Shown piece by piece: positions 38,333-51,665 of a stretch of 64,000 nt of DNA. The notes below the pieces were generated by a model. It was not told the origin of the DNA. It saw only the letters and a list, made by a program, of their open reading frames with translations, and did no database searches. How positions within the stretch are numbered: the first letter of the stretch is position 1; each line of letters starts with the position of its first letter. Source of the DNA: Theobroma cacao (Eukaryota; Streptophyta; Magnoliopsida; Malvales; Malvaceae); assembly GCF_000208745.1 (NCBI RefSeq), contig NC_030853.1, forward strand, positions 2,092,390 to 2,156,389. The letters are read 5' to 3'. Made by a program: the position numbers and the translations under genes.

Positions 38333-40187
38333 AAAGTTTAAGCTTGGGCTAATTTTACAACCATGGAGTAATCATTTTGTTTGGGACTTTAAATTATAGT
38401 CAGTATTGAATATGTTTTTGTAAGTTCTACTCATATATATATCATCATGGCCATAATTGAGAGGATTGAATAAATTGACCAGGGCTCCAGGACCAGGACG
38501 CATAACCTGGCAGGATTTTGTCCAAGTATATTCCAAATCAGGAGTTTCCAAAATGAATTAAACATGAAGATGTTACTATTTCCATAGAAAATGTTCTGAA
38601 ATTGTTGTGAAAATCTCTGGCACTTCATAAACATTAATTATGTCATAAATATTGATTTCATAAGTCGGCACCTGATGGCAGAAACAGTCTGATTAGAGGA
38701 TAGGAATCAGGTTGCTAAAGTACGGCAGGCGGCAGCCACCTAAAAACAATAAAATAATTTATCCAAATTTAACAAATTGAGAAAGACATAATACTCAAAT
38801 AATTTTTTAAATTATTCAAAAAAATTTTAAATAAATTTTTTATTATATTTAATTAAATTTTTATATTTCTATTTTAGATTAAATAAATTTTTATAATTAA
38901 TAATTATTTATTTATCATTAATCAAAATATTTTTTATTATTTATATTCACGTAAAATTAACATGACATTAGTATGAAAGGTAAAAAATGTTATATATTAT
39001 GTTATCATGTCAAATTAAGATGTCATGTCATAATAAATTATAATATATCAATATATAACATTATTATCAATTATGATATAATATCATACCACGTTAGTGC
39101 AACACAGTATAAAATGATAAATAATATTTTAACAAAATAAATAATTAATCATAAAAGTTTATTTTACTCAAAATAAAAATTTAATTACTTATTTAACTCA
39201 AAATAAAAATACAAATATTTGATTAAATGCAATAAACGTATAACGACTTATTTAATTTTCTTAAATAATTTACGTACTTTTTTTGGATATTATACCATCG
39301 ATAAATTATCAAGCACATGTGAAACCCAAATTAAAAAAAAAAAGGTTAAAAAATTTTCGTATGAAATATATCGAAATGATGATAAAAAAATCTCAATATA
39401 TTAAATTAAGGATATTTTGAGTAAATATACTAATAGTCTCTTCACTTATTGTCCTTAAAATTTTAATATAGTATCAAAACTGATTCTATTTGTTGATCTC
39501 CTTATAAATAATGAACTAGTAATAAAAAAAAAATCTTATATCAGTTAAATCAGAAATATTTTAAATATATAAATATAACAAATACTCATTTTGGAGAAAC
39601 ATGTTTAGGATAAAAATGGACTTACTAGTCAAATGTTTGATGTCACATTAATCATGCATCCCAAGAATTTTTGATCCTTGGTTAATCCAAATTGCTAGCA
39701 TGTGATTTGTTTTTGGTTTTGCCCTCATTGAATCCCAATCAAATCCTTATGATATGATAAGACTAACTTGATTAGAAAATTCAAATGCTAATCCATATCA
39801 ACTTCTTAATTATAAACTATTCCTCCTTCCTTGGCCTCAAATTTGTACCAAAGTCTTCAACTTAATTATTACCCCAAAATTTTATTAATTTTACCTTTTT
39901 TAGTTGATAAATCAATCATTTATATTAAATTATTACTTTTTTGGTACTTAAATTTTATTACATTTTAAAAAGAAAATATTTACCTAGGCAGAATGATTAA
40001 CCAATAAAGAAGCTGAGCTCATAACAAAAGAATAGGCCTACTTGCAGCATATTCCTCTGAATAACTTGAGCAAGCGCAGCCTCTTTACTATGTATCTGCT
40101 TCAACTGTTGAGTTGAAGTTTCAAGGTTTTTTTTCTTCTTTTTATTTTTTTTTCGATTTTTTCGAATTCGAATTTTTATTTTTAAAG
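38333..40187. other. AT-rich intergenic region, no gene seen
   Basis: Low-complexity AT-rich DNA between the phytocyanin 3' UTR and the uridine-kinase promoter. Several TTAAATAAATTTTTAT-like motifs recur at 38800-39200, suggestive of an old unclassified repeat. Confidence 0.5.
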
Positions 40188-43100
40188 ATGCCGGAAGAGA
40201 CGACGTCCATAGATTACGTCATGGAGAAGGCATCGGGGCCACACTTCTCCGGCCTCCGCAATCCGACCGCCTCGTCCGCCTCCTCCTCCGCCTTCGCAGA
40301 CGCCAACGCTCCTCGTCAGCCCTTCGTCATCGGTATTACTCACTTCACTTCTCTTCTCTTCTAAACAAACGATTAAAAAAAAAAGAAAATTTCTTTTTTG
40401 CTTTCATTATCCAAAAAGTAGCTGGATTTTGCCCTTTTTTTTTTTTGCTTTGAAAAACAAAGCAAAGTTTTTGTTTTTATGAATAACTGTTGCTTGTCTC
40501 TAATTTTTCTAACATATCTTAAAATTAATTCGAAAAGATTTTTTTATTTTTTTGTAAAAAAATCATCAAAATTTGATCCTTAGTTTTTGGTTTCCCCTAA
40601 ATAAGCAGGGGTTTCTGGAGGTACAGCTTCTGGTAAAACGACAGTCTGTGACATGATCATCCAACAGCTTCACGATCACCGCGTTGTTCTTGTCAATCAG
40701 GTTCAAATTCAAGTTAATTTCTGCTGTTATTAACTGAAGTTCACCAAGCTGTTGGCTCACATTTTCCTTTTTGGATGCAGGATTCATTTTACCGCGGCTT
40801 GACTACTGAAGAGCTGAAACGCGTGCACGAGTATAATTTTGATCATCCCGGTATACTAATTTGATGTCGTTTTCTAATTTTGTTGTCTACTGTTATATTG
40901 GATGGCATTGTTCTGATTGTGCATTGTTTTTTTCTTTTAATAATTTATGTAGATGCTTTTGATACTGAGCAGCTTCTGGATTGTATTCAGAAGCTTAAAA
41001 GTGGGCACTCTGTTCAGGTCCCAATCTATGATTTTAAGCATCATCGTCGATCTTCAGATAGTTTTCGACAGGTAGTTAGTTCGATCCTTGTTGAACTTTC
41101 TATGGCTGATATTAATGCTGGAAGGGGCTAGGTGTATTAAATACAGAACTTGTATTAGTTGTTTTGGTTGTTTGCTTGTATTTTTAGACTATTGCTCACA
41201 CTTGCATTTTACTTTTTGTTTCTCCTTTTTGTTATCGAATTTATTGTGGCATTGCAAAGTATCTAAATTTTTATTGATGATAAATTCAATAAGTTAGCAA
41301 GCTTATATGAGTTTGTACTGTGTTTCATCCATGATCAGGTGAATGCTTCTGATGTCATTATTTTGGAAGGAATTCTTGTTTTCCATGATCAGCGTGTCAG
41401 GAACCTTATGAATCTGAAGATTTTTGTTGACACAGGTTTGACATCTTTTATCTAGTTCCTTACTGTCTTGGCATCCTCATAGCATCCTCCAATGATTGTT
41501 GTAGACATGTCTATACTTTTAATTTTGTGAAGATGAAGATGTTCTGTCCCTTTTCTTTACGTAAGATTTGATATATCATGGACAGCCATCAAGGTAAACA
41601 ACCTGTAGCCCTTACCAACCAATCAAAACAAAAGTCATAACTATAAGTTTTAATAACAGGAAATATAAGACAAACAAAATTAAAGTTAAATGTCTATCTA
41701 GAAAAAGCTGGTTGGTGTCAAAGCTGATCTGGAAACTCATTTATAAGACAAAGCTCGAAGTCAACTTGTGAATTAATTGCTGACTGCAAACTTTAAAGTT
41801 GTAAATAGCGTGCCTCCTCCCAGCAGGCAGAAGAGGAATGTTTAGCAATGGTTGTTTTCAAAAAGCCAACACAATAAATTCTAAGAAATTTTAAACTTGG
41901 GTTCTTGGACTCCCGGGGATTGTCACTGATAAAATACACTAAGAACACCATGGTCTCACCTAGTTTAATGACTTTTGCATGCATTTGTGCGTGGGTTGAG
42001 CTTGCATGTGCAATGGTGCATCTGTTGTTTTCTATCTGACCATGTTTGTTTCTTTCTTGCTCTCATGGTTTCTAATGGTTCTCTATTTTATTTGGCAATT
42101 TTTATTACTTGTAGATGCTGATGTGAGGCTTGCTCGTAGAATAAGACGAGATACAGTTGAGAGGGGAAGGGATGTAAACTCTGTTCTTGAACAAGTAAGC
42201 CTATCTATACCACATTTTTCTTTGTAATTTAAGACTTGAAAAACTTCCTGAGATCGTCATAGTATCTGGTGCGGAATTTATTCTTGCCATGATATGCTGC
42301 ATTGTTTAGTTTTACTTGTGTGGTGTCAGTTCTATTGACACACTGGAATGAAAATCTGGAAGAATAAACAGGGGTGAAGCCCTGGGAAAGATGCTGCTAC
42401 CTGGATAACCAGAGCAGGGAAGAAACAGTGGTTGTATGTAGATTTGAAACAAAATACGTTGTGATTCTCATATTATTCCATTAAAACTCTTATTGGGAAT
42501 TTTTGATTAATGTGCTTCCTTACATTTAATTTTTTTCATTATTACATTGCAATTTTGTGTTATTTCTGCAGTATGCCAAGTTTGTCAAGCCTGCATTTGA
42601 TGATTTTGTTCTGCCATCAAAGAAGTATGCTGATGTCATCATCCCCCGTGGAGGTGATAATCATGTTGCCATTGATTTGATTGTGCAACATATCCACACT
42701 AAGCTTGGTCAGCATGATCTATGCAAAATTTATCCTAATGTGTATGTAATTCAGTCAACATTTCAGGTATATCTTGTGCTTTATCTCTATCTTATTTCCG
42801 TTATACTTCTGTGCAACTGTTTAATCATGTAGAGGAACAGATATCTGTTATTAGCGGCCATTGCTTGTTACTAGCGCACATAAAACTCTTCCTCCATCTA
42901 AATTGATGTCCAGCTCTATAATGTGCCATTTACCCTAAAATATTCAGGTCAACTATTAGTGTACTGTTATGACAGAACGTTGCCACATTAATTGTAGTTA
43001 AAGCTTCATTATTGGCGAAAATGTGAGAAATGCTAGGTATTGAAGATTGGCATGTCAGTATAGTTTCTTTTTCTGAGTCAAAATGAATATTAAATAAGAA

Positions 43101-45167
43101 ACCGCTGAACAACACTTGTTGAGCACATATCCCACAAGTTTACCTTTTTTCTCTTTAGATATATGATGCCACTTGCATACTTAAAGTTATTCCCAACAAT
43201 TTTCAGTTTTATGTCTATGGTCTCTGTATGGTCTTTCTTTTTTTGGTTTTTCCTTTTAATTATTTCATTTGTGGTGCAGATTAGAGGAATGCATACTCTG
43301 ATTCGAGACCGGGAGATTTCTAAGCATGATTTTGTCTTCTATTCAGATCGTCTTATTCGTCTGGTACCTTCTGCTTTATATCTTATGCATAAACTGTGGT
43401 TTGTTTTTTGTTAAATGTTTTATAACCGATTTTATTGCTTCTTACTTAGGTGGTGGAGCATGGTCTTGGGCATTTGCCGTTCACTGAGAAGCAAGTAGTA
43501 ACTCCTACAGGTATGTTTAATTAAATAATAGTGGCACTTTTTCACGTTGATGGAAATGTCCAGTTCTCCGTTCTTAGTATTTGCAACTGGTAAATGTCCA
43601 AAAAAGAAACTGGTGAATTTGCATTTATGTTAAGATAGATGTCCTGATGTGTATTTAAATATATACTTTTTAGTTTCTTGTTGTTCTGATTCCTTAGTGT
43701 TCAATCTCTCTCTCTCTCTCCCCATTTGCATGCATAATTGACTGGTTGTGTAGCTGGCATACAATGACAAAGCTTAAGTGCTGTTGACTTATCCAATTTT
43801 GCATTGACTATTTCATATCTTAAAACAATTTATCTTCTGCTTATCTTTGAAACCTGCTGTTATTTCTTTTCAGCATCAGTATATACTGGGGTTGATTTTT
43901 GCAAAAAGTTGTGTGGCGTTTCCATTGTTCGAAGGTGAGCTTTCAATCAGGTATTGATTTGGTCAGTTTTGGTTATTTGACAGCAGACCTTGTTTAGTCA
44001 AAATTGGGTTGTTTGGCGATCTTCTGTTACATATGATGAGTTATGATGAATCTCAGCTCAGGTTTTTCCCCCATTATCTTGTTCTAGATGCTTGATACAT
44101 GCTGCATATATGTGAGAATTTTAGTTTTGATTATGTAGTTTGTGATTTTCTATATATTACTTTTGTATGTACTAACCAGTTTTTATTCTTATTGTTTATT
44201 ACAGTGGTGAAAGCATGGAAAATGCATTACGTGCATGTTGCAAAGGAATTAAAATTGGAAAAATTCTGATTCACCGTGATGGGGATAATGGGAAACAGGT
44301 TAGTAATGTTACTGCTATCTTTATGTTGTTAGGTATTGCATATAATTAATCTTAACCGTTAATCTGCTTTCTTCAATATTTTTAGTTAATATATGAGAAA
44401 CTTCCCAAGGACATTTCAGAACGGCATGTCCTGCTTCTGGATCCAGTTCTTGCTACAGGTAAGCTTGTTCCTCTTCCTAGAAGCCAAATTATTCCCTATT
44501 TCTTATACCTATAGTTACTATACTATTGCAAGAATAGGCTAAGGGAAAAGAAACTATCCTAAAGCTTTACCACATCGTTTTTCTTCTTTGGTTAATATCA
44601 CCTTAAGTGGAAAGAATTAGTCCAGAGAAATCATAAATTAGAAATTCTTCTGGCTATCAAATTTAAGAATATTGCCATCACTTTCTGATTATTTCCCAGA
44701 ACACATCTGTTGTAACTGCAGTTGGTGGTCCCTGGAAATACATTCAGAATTATTTGTCTTGTGTTCTATAATTACTGACTGATTTATGCCTTCCAATGGG
44801 AAACCATCTTGATGACTTTTCTTGTAGGGAACTCTGCTAACCACGCCATTGAACTACTCATACAGAAGGGAGTTCCAGAATCTCACATCATATTCCTAAA
44901 CCTCATCTCTGTGAGTTTTTCATGTTGTTGGCTGCAGATGCATCGAGTATCCTGCAACCCTTCCTACCATCTTTCTTTCCCTCTCTTCCTACATACTGAT
45001 TCTCCTTTTCTTTTCGTCAGGCACCTGAAGGAATCCATTGTGTTTGCAAACGTTTTCCATCCTTGAAAATTGTCACTTCAGAAATTGATGTTGCATTAAA
45101 TGAGGAGTTCCGTGTCATACCTGGCATGGGTGAGTTTGGTGATCGTTACTTTGGCACTGATGACTGA
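40188..45167 (+). CDS. UKL: Uridine kinase / uracil phosphoribosyltransferase-like protein, 14 exons
   Basis: Pyrimidine salvage: uridine (and cytidine) to UMP (CMP). Exons: 40188-40332, 40609-40700, 40781-40850, 40953-41071, 41339-41435, 42115-42194, 42572-42766, 43280-43363, 43450-43510, 43874-43934, 44205-44298, 44386-44458, 44828-44910, 45021-45167. They sum to 1401 bp (466 aa), all GT-AG and phase-consistent. The N-terminal kinase domain has the P-loop GGTASGKT (52-59), DSFYRGL, YDFKHH and [12 protein letters not shown]. The C-terminal UPRT-like domain has [14 protein letters not shown] (PRPP-loop Asp at 385) and the terminal [12 protein letters not shown]. It is very close to Arabidopsis UKL1/UKL2 as I remember them. 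From the Arabidopsis literature, UMP synthesis from uracil is mainly by the separate plastid UPP, so the UPRT half here may be weak or inactive. The N-terminal linker (about 15-45) is shorter and Ser/Ala-rich. No transit peptide is obvious. Confidence 0.96.
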
Positions 45168-45649
45168 TCCACCATGGTTGACAGGTAGCAATTGTAACCA
45201 GTATCAGATGGACCAGTTGCTTGAATAAGTAATATTCCGAAATACATATGTGTGATCAGCTTAACCATTATATAGAAGCTACCGGCTAGGCTCATTGGAC
45301 TTCATCAACATTATTGTGACAAAAGTCGAGAGATGATTCCGGTATCATTTATTTTTGTTTCATGTTGCCTTAATTGCTCCATGCATGAGCATGATGAGCT
45401 TGCGGATGGAAAAAAATACTTGAACAGCGTGAAGTCATTGGTGTTTGGTAAACGCCATAAAAACATAATGAATACCAAAGTATATGCAGTTGATTTAAGA
45501 CATTTCCAGCTAATTGTTGTTCTTTCAAGCTGTTATATTTCAGAGGGCATTGCATAATCATATTCATGGGTGTACCTTTCTGAAAGTAGGTGCAAATATT
45601 TGTGCTAGTTGAGGAAATCAAGACTGGTTGCTTCTGTACAAGTGTATGC
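45168..45649. other. 3' flank of the uridine-kinase gene
   Basis: Expected to contain the UKL 3' UTR. The short frame at 45333-45557 has no recognisable features. Confidence 0.5.
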
Positions 45650-46610
45650 GTTGCTGTTTTTGGAGGATAATTTACCTCATTTTGAGATAACGAGTTAACA
45701 CACCCTTCATGTCGTGAGCAAATTGGGAAATTGGGAAGCCTCCAGGACTTTTTGATTGCCAATGATCCCCGAACTCCCCAAAATCCCACAACAAATCCCA
45801 GTTTGATGCCGGCGTCAGGCGATAGCTTGTCAAATTTTATTCTCTATCACTCACTAGAAGACTACGATGTTTTTTCATCACAATAGGAACAGAAAATTGA
45901 TTATCAGCGAGGTCCAGAGTTTCGAACCTTTTTAAGTTCCCCAAGGGTTTCTCGAAACATTTGTTAGCTCAGGCACGTCTGAGGCAAGTGTTCTCTGGTC
46001 TTTTGTTGTTGCCATTTTAACAAGGACTCATTATCTTTAGTGGCATATCGTTAGGTATTTAGAATCAGTTCTGATATCAATTATCACGGTTCATATTAAT
46101 TTATAAGATATTGTTTGCTTTATAATATAATTTTATTTCACAAAAGACTTCTTATAAGTTAAAATGGAATGAACATTTAGTTTCACTCTAGTATACATTT
46201 AATATGAGATTTACGACTTTTCTTTGAGATCATAACAATCTTCCTAATGTAAGACTTATGATTTCCTTTTGAGAACGTGATACTATGCATGTCAGGTTTC
46301 CTATGCAAAATGGGAATTGATCCTGACAATTGCGACAGAATATTTTCATGAAACAAGTTTGATTTCAGACTGAGTACCAGCAAAGTAGGAATCCTTTGTC
46401 CTCGGCACGCAGGAATTCTACCTTTGAGCATATTGTTTCGAAGGTGAAGTGTATTAATGTTTGTGCAGCTCTGCAAGTCGGAAGGAATTTCCCCGGAAAG
46501 TTGATTGTTGCTTAGGATCAAATATCTGAGCCAAACTCGAGAGCCTATCGAGCTTGGTATCTTACCAGATAAACTGCCGTTTGACATGTCTATATTTCAG
46601 GCTCCATTTG
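45650..46610 (-). pseudogene. Relic of an LRR receptor-like protein (C-terminal half)
   Basis: On the minus strand, pieces of an RLP occur in correct order but in different frames. 46587-46290 holds LRRs (SNGSLSGKIPSSIG; LSNNQLSGEIPSDL; LVLSLKSNLF) with an internal deletion fusing two repeats. About 46290-46183 resembles a decayed island region. 45965-45880 reads as GELK, then after a frameshift RFETLDLADNQFS. About 45815-45690 keeps the juxtamembrane GFVVGFWGVRG...IKKSWRLPNF, which matches the two intact RLPs downstream (GFWGVCG..I/LKKSWR). There are stops and frameshifts, and the LRR N-terminal half and signal peptide are missing beyond about 46610. A dead paralogue of the 55-63 kb RLP genes, facing the end of the uridine-kinase gene. 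Confidence 0.75.
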
Positions 46611-49600
46611 ATTTTGCTGAGCGCGGCTTGTAGGTATTGATTTTGGCATTGTTTTTTTCAATATTTGGTCGATAGAAAATAAGTTGTTAGCAAACAGCAA
46701 AGAAAATAAGTTGTGAGCAAAAAATCATGCAATAATTGATGAAAATTGAATCTGAAAACTTGAACATTGTCTTTTCATTTTATTTAAATGAAATACAATT
46801 TTCAATCTAACCAATACACAAAATAAATCCTCTTCCCAACTAGTAGTATTTACACGTTGGGCTACTCCACTCTCCTTTGGTCTGAACTTGATCCCCCAAT
46901 ATGAGTATTATTTTATTAATAAAATAATTATTTTCATTTAGTTTTGATTCAAAAAATATATTTAAACATATAAAAATATTTTGAATATTTTAATTATAAA
47001 TATTATTATATTACTATTATGGTAATAATTAATAGTTATAGTTGTTTTCATAATAAATATTTTTAATATAAAAATATTACTATTTTAACAGTAAGTGTTA
47101 CTATTTTTAATATGTATCGAGGGTTGGTGGCTTGAAGAGAGGTTTTCGTTTTTTTTCCCTTGAATCTACAACTTGTAAAAGAAAAAAACCTTGTCACCCT
47201 AACAAGAATAGCTTAATTTGAGTAGCTTCAAGGGTGGATATTTCCCTACATAATCTACACTAAAGGTGACACTGACATATAATAATATAACTAGTTTGTT
47301 ATCCGTACAACCCATTCGAAATGATAAAAATTTTTTTAATTGAGTTAAGAATACTTTGTAAAATAGATACATAACAGTAATTATATTATCATAAATATTA
47401 TTTTACAAAATATATAGTTGTTGCTATTGTAGGTGCTTTCATATAAAAATATACTTATAAATAACTTCACGAAAAAAAAAAACTTTAAATAAAATCTCTA
47501 AACTTATGGTAGAATATGTAATAACTCAATCTCTCTTAAAATTCTATCTTTAGCTAATTGGTTTGCACCTCTTTTCATTAGTTACATTTAACATTGAAAA
47601 ATAAAATATGTAGTAACTCAATTTCTTTCAAAATCTTATGTTTAACTAGATGATATGCACCACTTTATATTAGTTACATTTAACACTTGAAAAATAGAGT
47701 ATAAAGTAACTCAATTTCTCTCAAAACTCTATCTTTAACTAGTCGATATGTACTCCTTACATTAGTTACATTTAACATTGAAAAATGATATAAGAGTAAT
47801 AAATAATGGAATAAAAAAATTATTTTTTATAAATACTCTCAAAGAAAAATCTAGAACATCAGCCATGAAAAGAAAAAATTTAATCCAAACTTATCCTCAA
47901 ATCTCAAGCTCACTCCCAAAATTCCAACTACAAACCAATCCCATTAGACTTTAAGCCCACGCTCCAACAACCACGTATCAAACTAAGAACCCTGTCAAGT
48001 GTCAAATCAAAAACCCTTTAGCATTTCCTTTAAAAAAAACAAATTTTTTTTTATTATTTGTAATTTTCAATGCTCAATTTGCTATAAAAAGCTTACATGA
48101 GATTATTTATTTGCTTAAATAGGGTGCCCACATGTATGTAAGTGTTTTTTTTTTTTCATAGTCGAGTTAATTTAGAAATCTAAAATGCATGTAAGTGTTT
48201 TCTTTTATTTTTTTCATATTCAAGTTGATTTAATGATTTGAAGTTATATAATCAATTATGTGCTTGTTTGTTAATGATAAATCAAAATAGTATAACTGTA
48301 CAAATTATAGTACTTCTTTTTACTATTCATTTTTCTTTTAACTTTTTTTTTTGTTTATGTTCATAAATTTTAGATGATAAGATAGACTTGAAATTGAGTA
48401 TTCTTGTAATGTCAAATTTAATGTGTGTTTAAGAGGAAACATATTTTTTAGTTGTTGAATAAAGTAAAAAACTTTGAAAACACTCAATTTGAAAATTTTA
48501 TGAGATTCGTGTACTTTTATATGGTTATGAAAAAAATACTAACATGCAAGTAAGCAAACTAATGTTTTGGATTTAATTGATTTTCATTTATTTGGTTGTG
48601 GAATGTTCTTTTTATATTATTAATAAATTTATAAAATGAGATTGACATAGCAATTGGAGTAGTTAAACCAATATAAATGTCATTTCACCTATAAGTGAAC
48701 CTCTCACAAAGTAATTTACTGTTGGACCAAGTGTCAAGCAAGGAAACCCTTTGGGGCTTCTTTTAAATATAGAGTTGAAAATCATAATTAATTAAATAAA
48801 AAATATTAATCTTTGGTTTTCTATTTTGAGCATGAAATGTGAAGATTTGATATGTGAAACTCCCAAGAATTCTCAGCATGTTTCATTGCTTTGTGAAGCT
48901 TGCCGCTGACCTGCTAGGGCAGAGATGATATTAAACCAAGTGTTAACCAAAAAAGCATTTTGGAGCTTCTTTAAAATATAATTATAAATTAGTGGCAAAT
49001 TACAAAGGAAGAATGTTTTCCATTTTGCCACCTGGGAAGGTTCAGGGACATGAACAAAATGGTCATCCCAAAGTCATCCAGAAAAATAAAAACCCATTTC
49101 TTTGAGACTCTTTAAGATACCATTTCTGCAATATTGAGGTTTGAAAATGCTCATCAATTCAACTTTAGGACATGGTTCTTGAGCCCAGTGTCAAAACCAG
49201 CATACATGTCTTTGTTAGAGCAGAAGAAAGAGAAAATTTAGAGAAAAAGAATGTTAGTATTTCTACAATCTTTTGAATACCAAGACCAAGAACATATAGT
49301 TCCACTTGGTATAAGAAGGCTCCATTGAAAAGCTTTTCGACTGTTTTTTGGAAGTATGGGTGGACTGGCTGAGTCGCATTTATGAACATTTCTTTGACAA
49401 CTTGGTTTTCTTTTTCCAGGGTAAGATGGATTTTCCTACCTATTTTTCAGAAAATTGTTTCGCCAAGCTTGACCATATCAGATCATATGCAGGCATTAAT
49501 GCTGATAATTCATCTTGAAAGTGTCAACTTGTAAAAGGTTAATGAGTTTATTCTTACTTTAAACTAGCTTTTAATATGTGGGATGCATGTGTAATTTTAT

Positions 49601-50438
49601 ATCTTATTTAATTTTTAAAAAATAAAACTTAAACATAACTTTTAATAAGGGATATATTTGCTTAATATTGAATTAAACGCTTAAATACGCTTTAATATGA
49701 ATATTAAACATGCATATATACAATCAAAATATATTAATGATTCACTTCTATTTCATTTATTTATTATATCCTTTATTTCTCTTTTTCTTTCCTTATTATC
49801 TTTTTTTTCCCTTTCATTTTTGGAAACTTATGGTTTTTGCTAAACTTTCAAGAATTTAAATAAAAATGTTATGAAAAACATATTTTGACAATTAATCTGA
49901 AAATATCTTGAAAATTGTTTGATTGCAAAAGAAAATTTTGACTAAACAAATCATGATATTAATCCCATGAGATCCTCTTGGACAAATAAATTTGATTTTG
50001 TTTACTTGAATTTTACCAGTATTTAAGTAGTCAACTAAGCATGTATTTATGGGCCATGTCAAACATTTTTTACCTATTCTTTGATCATGCTGTTTTCTTT
50101 TTAAAACTGATTTATTTTTCAAATTTAGGTGTGCAAAGTAATACTATCATATTAATTAGAGCTCGTAATTATATTAAAATTAAAATTAATTGGGAATTCT
50201 AATAATGGAAAAATGTTTATGTAATCAATTTGGTCTTCCAAACATAAACTTCAAATCTTGCATTAATTTATTCAAAAAACATCTCATCAAAAAAATTTAA
50301 TCAAGAAAAAACAAATCTTGTACTAATCAGTAAACACATGTCAAAACAATAAACCATCCATGTAAAATTATTTCCTTTTTGATTAAAGATTTTATCTTTT
50401 ATATATTTATATAAGATATTAAATATATTTCTAATTTT
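46611..50438. other. AT-rich intergenic region with local duplications, no gene seen
   Basis: Besides the minisatellite at 47518-47791, two imperfect duplications are visible. At about 48128-48250 an ATGTAAGTGTTTT..TTTTTTTCATA block occurs twice. At about 48720-48985 an ACCAAGTGT...TTTGG(G/A)GCTTCTTT block occurs twice about 215 bp apart. No coding features are supported. Confidence 0.5.
47518..47791. repeat. Three-copy tandem repeat, ~90-bp unit
   Basis: Copies start at 47518, 47610 and 47704. Each contains GTAACTCAATTTCT-like sequence, a CTATCTTTAACTAG-like core and ends with ATTAGTTACATTTAACA followed by TTGAAAAAT. Copies have diverged by substitutions and small indels. Confidence 0.85.
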
Positions 50439-50581
50439 TGTAGACACTAAAATTATAAACACAAAAATGAATCAAAAAATATATATATAATAAAAATAAT
50501 TAAAAAAAAATGAAAAATAAAAAAGAAGGGAGAGAGGTACGACTGGCAGGGTGCGGACGCACCATGCCAGGCACCTCCCTC

Positions 50582-50618
50582 ACCCTGCCAGACGCGAAAA
50601 ATTCGCGTCTGGCAGGGT
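50582..50618. promoter_or_regulatory. Perfect 17-bp inverted repeat (3-nt loop) in the LTR upstream of the TATA box
   Basis: Arms 50582-50598 and 50602-50618 are exact reverse complements (ACCCTGCCAGACGCGAA) around an AAA loop. An adjacent weaker palindrome around GGTGCGGACGCACC precedes it (about 50548-50575). It lies about 110 bp before TATAAA. Confidence 0.85.
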
Positions 50619-50705
50619 AGTGGAACATGCCCCCCAGTGCCCAGGGACAAGGCAGTGGAGCGTGCCCCCCAGTGCCCAGGGACAAGGCAGTGGAGCGTGC
50701 CCCCT
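50619..50705. repeat. 35-bp tandem repeat in LTR U3 (2.5 copies)
   Basis: Copies 50619-50653, 50654-50688 and a partial 50689-50705 of an AGTGGAGCGTGCCCCCCAGT-type unit. Probable enhancer-like U3 repeats. Confidence 0.9.
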
Positions 50706-50724
50706 CCAGAGCCTAGGAACCGTG

Positions 50725-50730
50725 TATAAA
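50725..50730 (+). promoter_or_regulatory. LTR TATA box
   Basis: TATAAA in the context CGTGTATAAAGGGG, the only clear TATA in the GC-rich part of the LTR. It would start transcription near 50755-50765, defining the U3/R boundary. Confidence 0.5.
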
Positions 50731-50991
50731 GGGGAGGGGGCACTGTAGCATTCGGGAGAAGAAAAAAACGGGAGAAAAATCTCAGATCCTGCAAGCAAAA
50801 GAAAACAAGCAATCAAAAACCCCAAAGGAACCTGAAAAATCAAAAACATCCTAGTTCTCTAGCAGCTAGAATCAGTCCACAAAAAAAAATACCCAAAAAA
50901 GAAAGAAACGTGTTCAGTGAGAGTGAAAGGGAGAGTCCGGCCAGAGAGGACCGATTGGGGCTGAGGGTTTGTCGTTGGTTGGGGAAAGCCA

Positions 50992-51199
50992 ACTTGAGCG
51001 ACGTCGATTGGAGAGAGAGCCGACCGATTGGGGAGCAGCAACCACCGTTTGAAAAGTCGACTATTAGGGAGCAGCAGCCACCGGTTGAAAAGCCGACTTG
51101 AGCAACGTCGATTGGAGAGAGAGCCGACCGATTGGGGAGCAGCAACCACCGGTTGAAAAGTCGACTGATAGGGAGCAACAGCCACCGGTGGGAGAGCCG
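50992..51199. repeat. 104-bp tandem duplication within the LTR leader
   Basis: Unit 1 (50992-51095) and unit 2 (51096-51199) both begin ACTTGAGC(G/A)ACGTCGATTGG. Each contains two sub-repeats with GGGAGCA(G/A)CA(A/G)CCACCG, so the unit is itself an older internal duplication. Confidence 0.9.
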
Positions 51200-51665
51200 A
51201 TCGTTGGAGGAGTGAAGTCGGTTAGAGAGAGAGAAAAAGCTCGACCGTCGCGCCACCAGATCTGTCGTCGTCGGAAGGAAGAGCTGATCCAAGTGGGGAG
51301 CGACGCCACCGGTTGGGGAGCCGACTGTAAGGGAACCCGTGAGGCCACCTATAGATCGACTGCAAGGAGGAGTTCGCCGGCGTGAGGCCTCCTGCAGATC
51401 GACGACCAAGGGGAGTTCGCCTACGTGAGAAGGAGAAATCCAGCAGAGGAAGAGTGTAGAGAGAAGTCAGAGAGTTTGTGGGTAGAGAGAGAAAGTGAAG
51501 GGAAGAAATGGGAAGAAAAGAAAGAAGAAGGGGTTTTATAGTTAGAGCTTAAAGCTAAACGGTGCCGTTTTGGGGAATAAGATTGGGCAGCTCAAGGGCA
51601 TTCAAAGCGACTGCGTTTTGGCTCAGGAAGGCTGAATACTTAGGGCATGCTCACGGGCTTTCTGC

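Noticed and set aside
50840..51409. 189-codon minus frame and several overlapping frames on both strands
   Set aside because: They follow the GC-rich tandem repeats of the LTR leader, overlap in all frames and show no domain.
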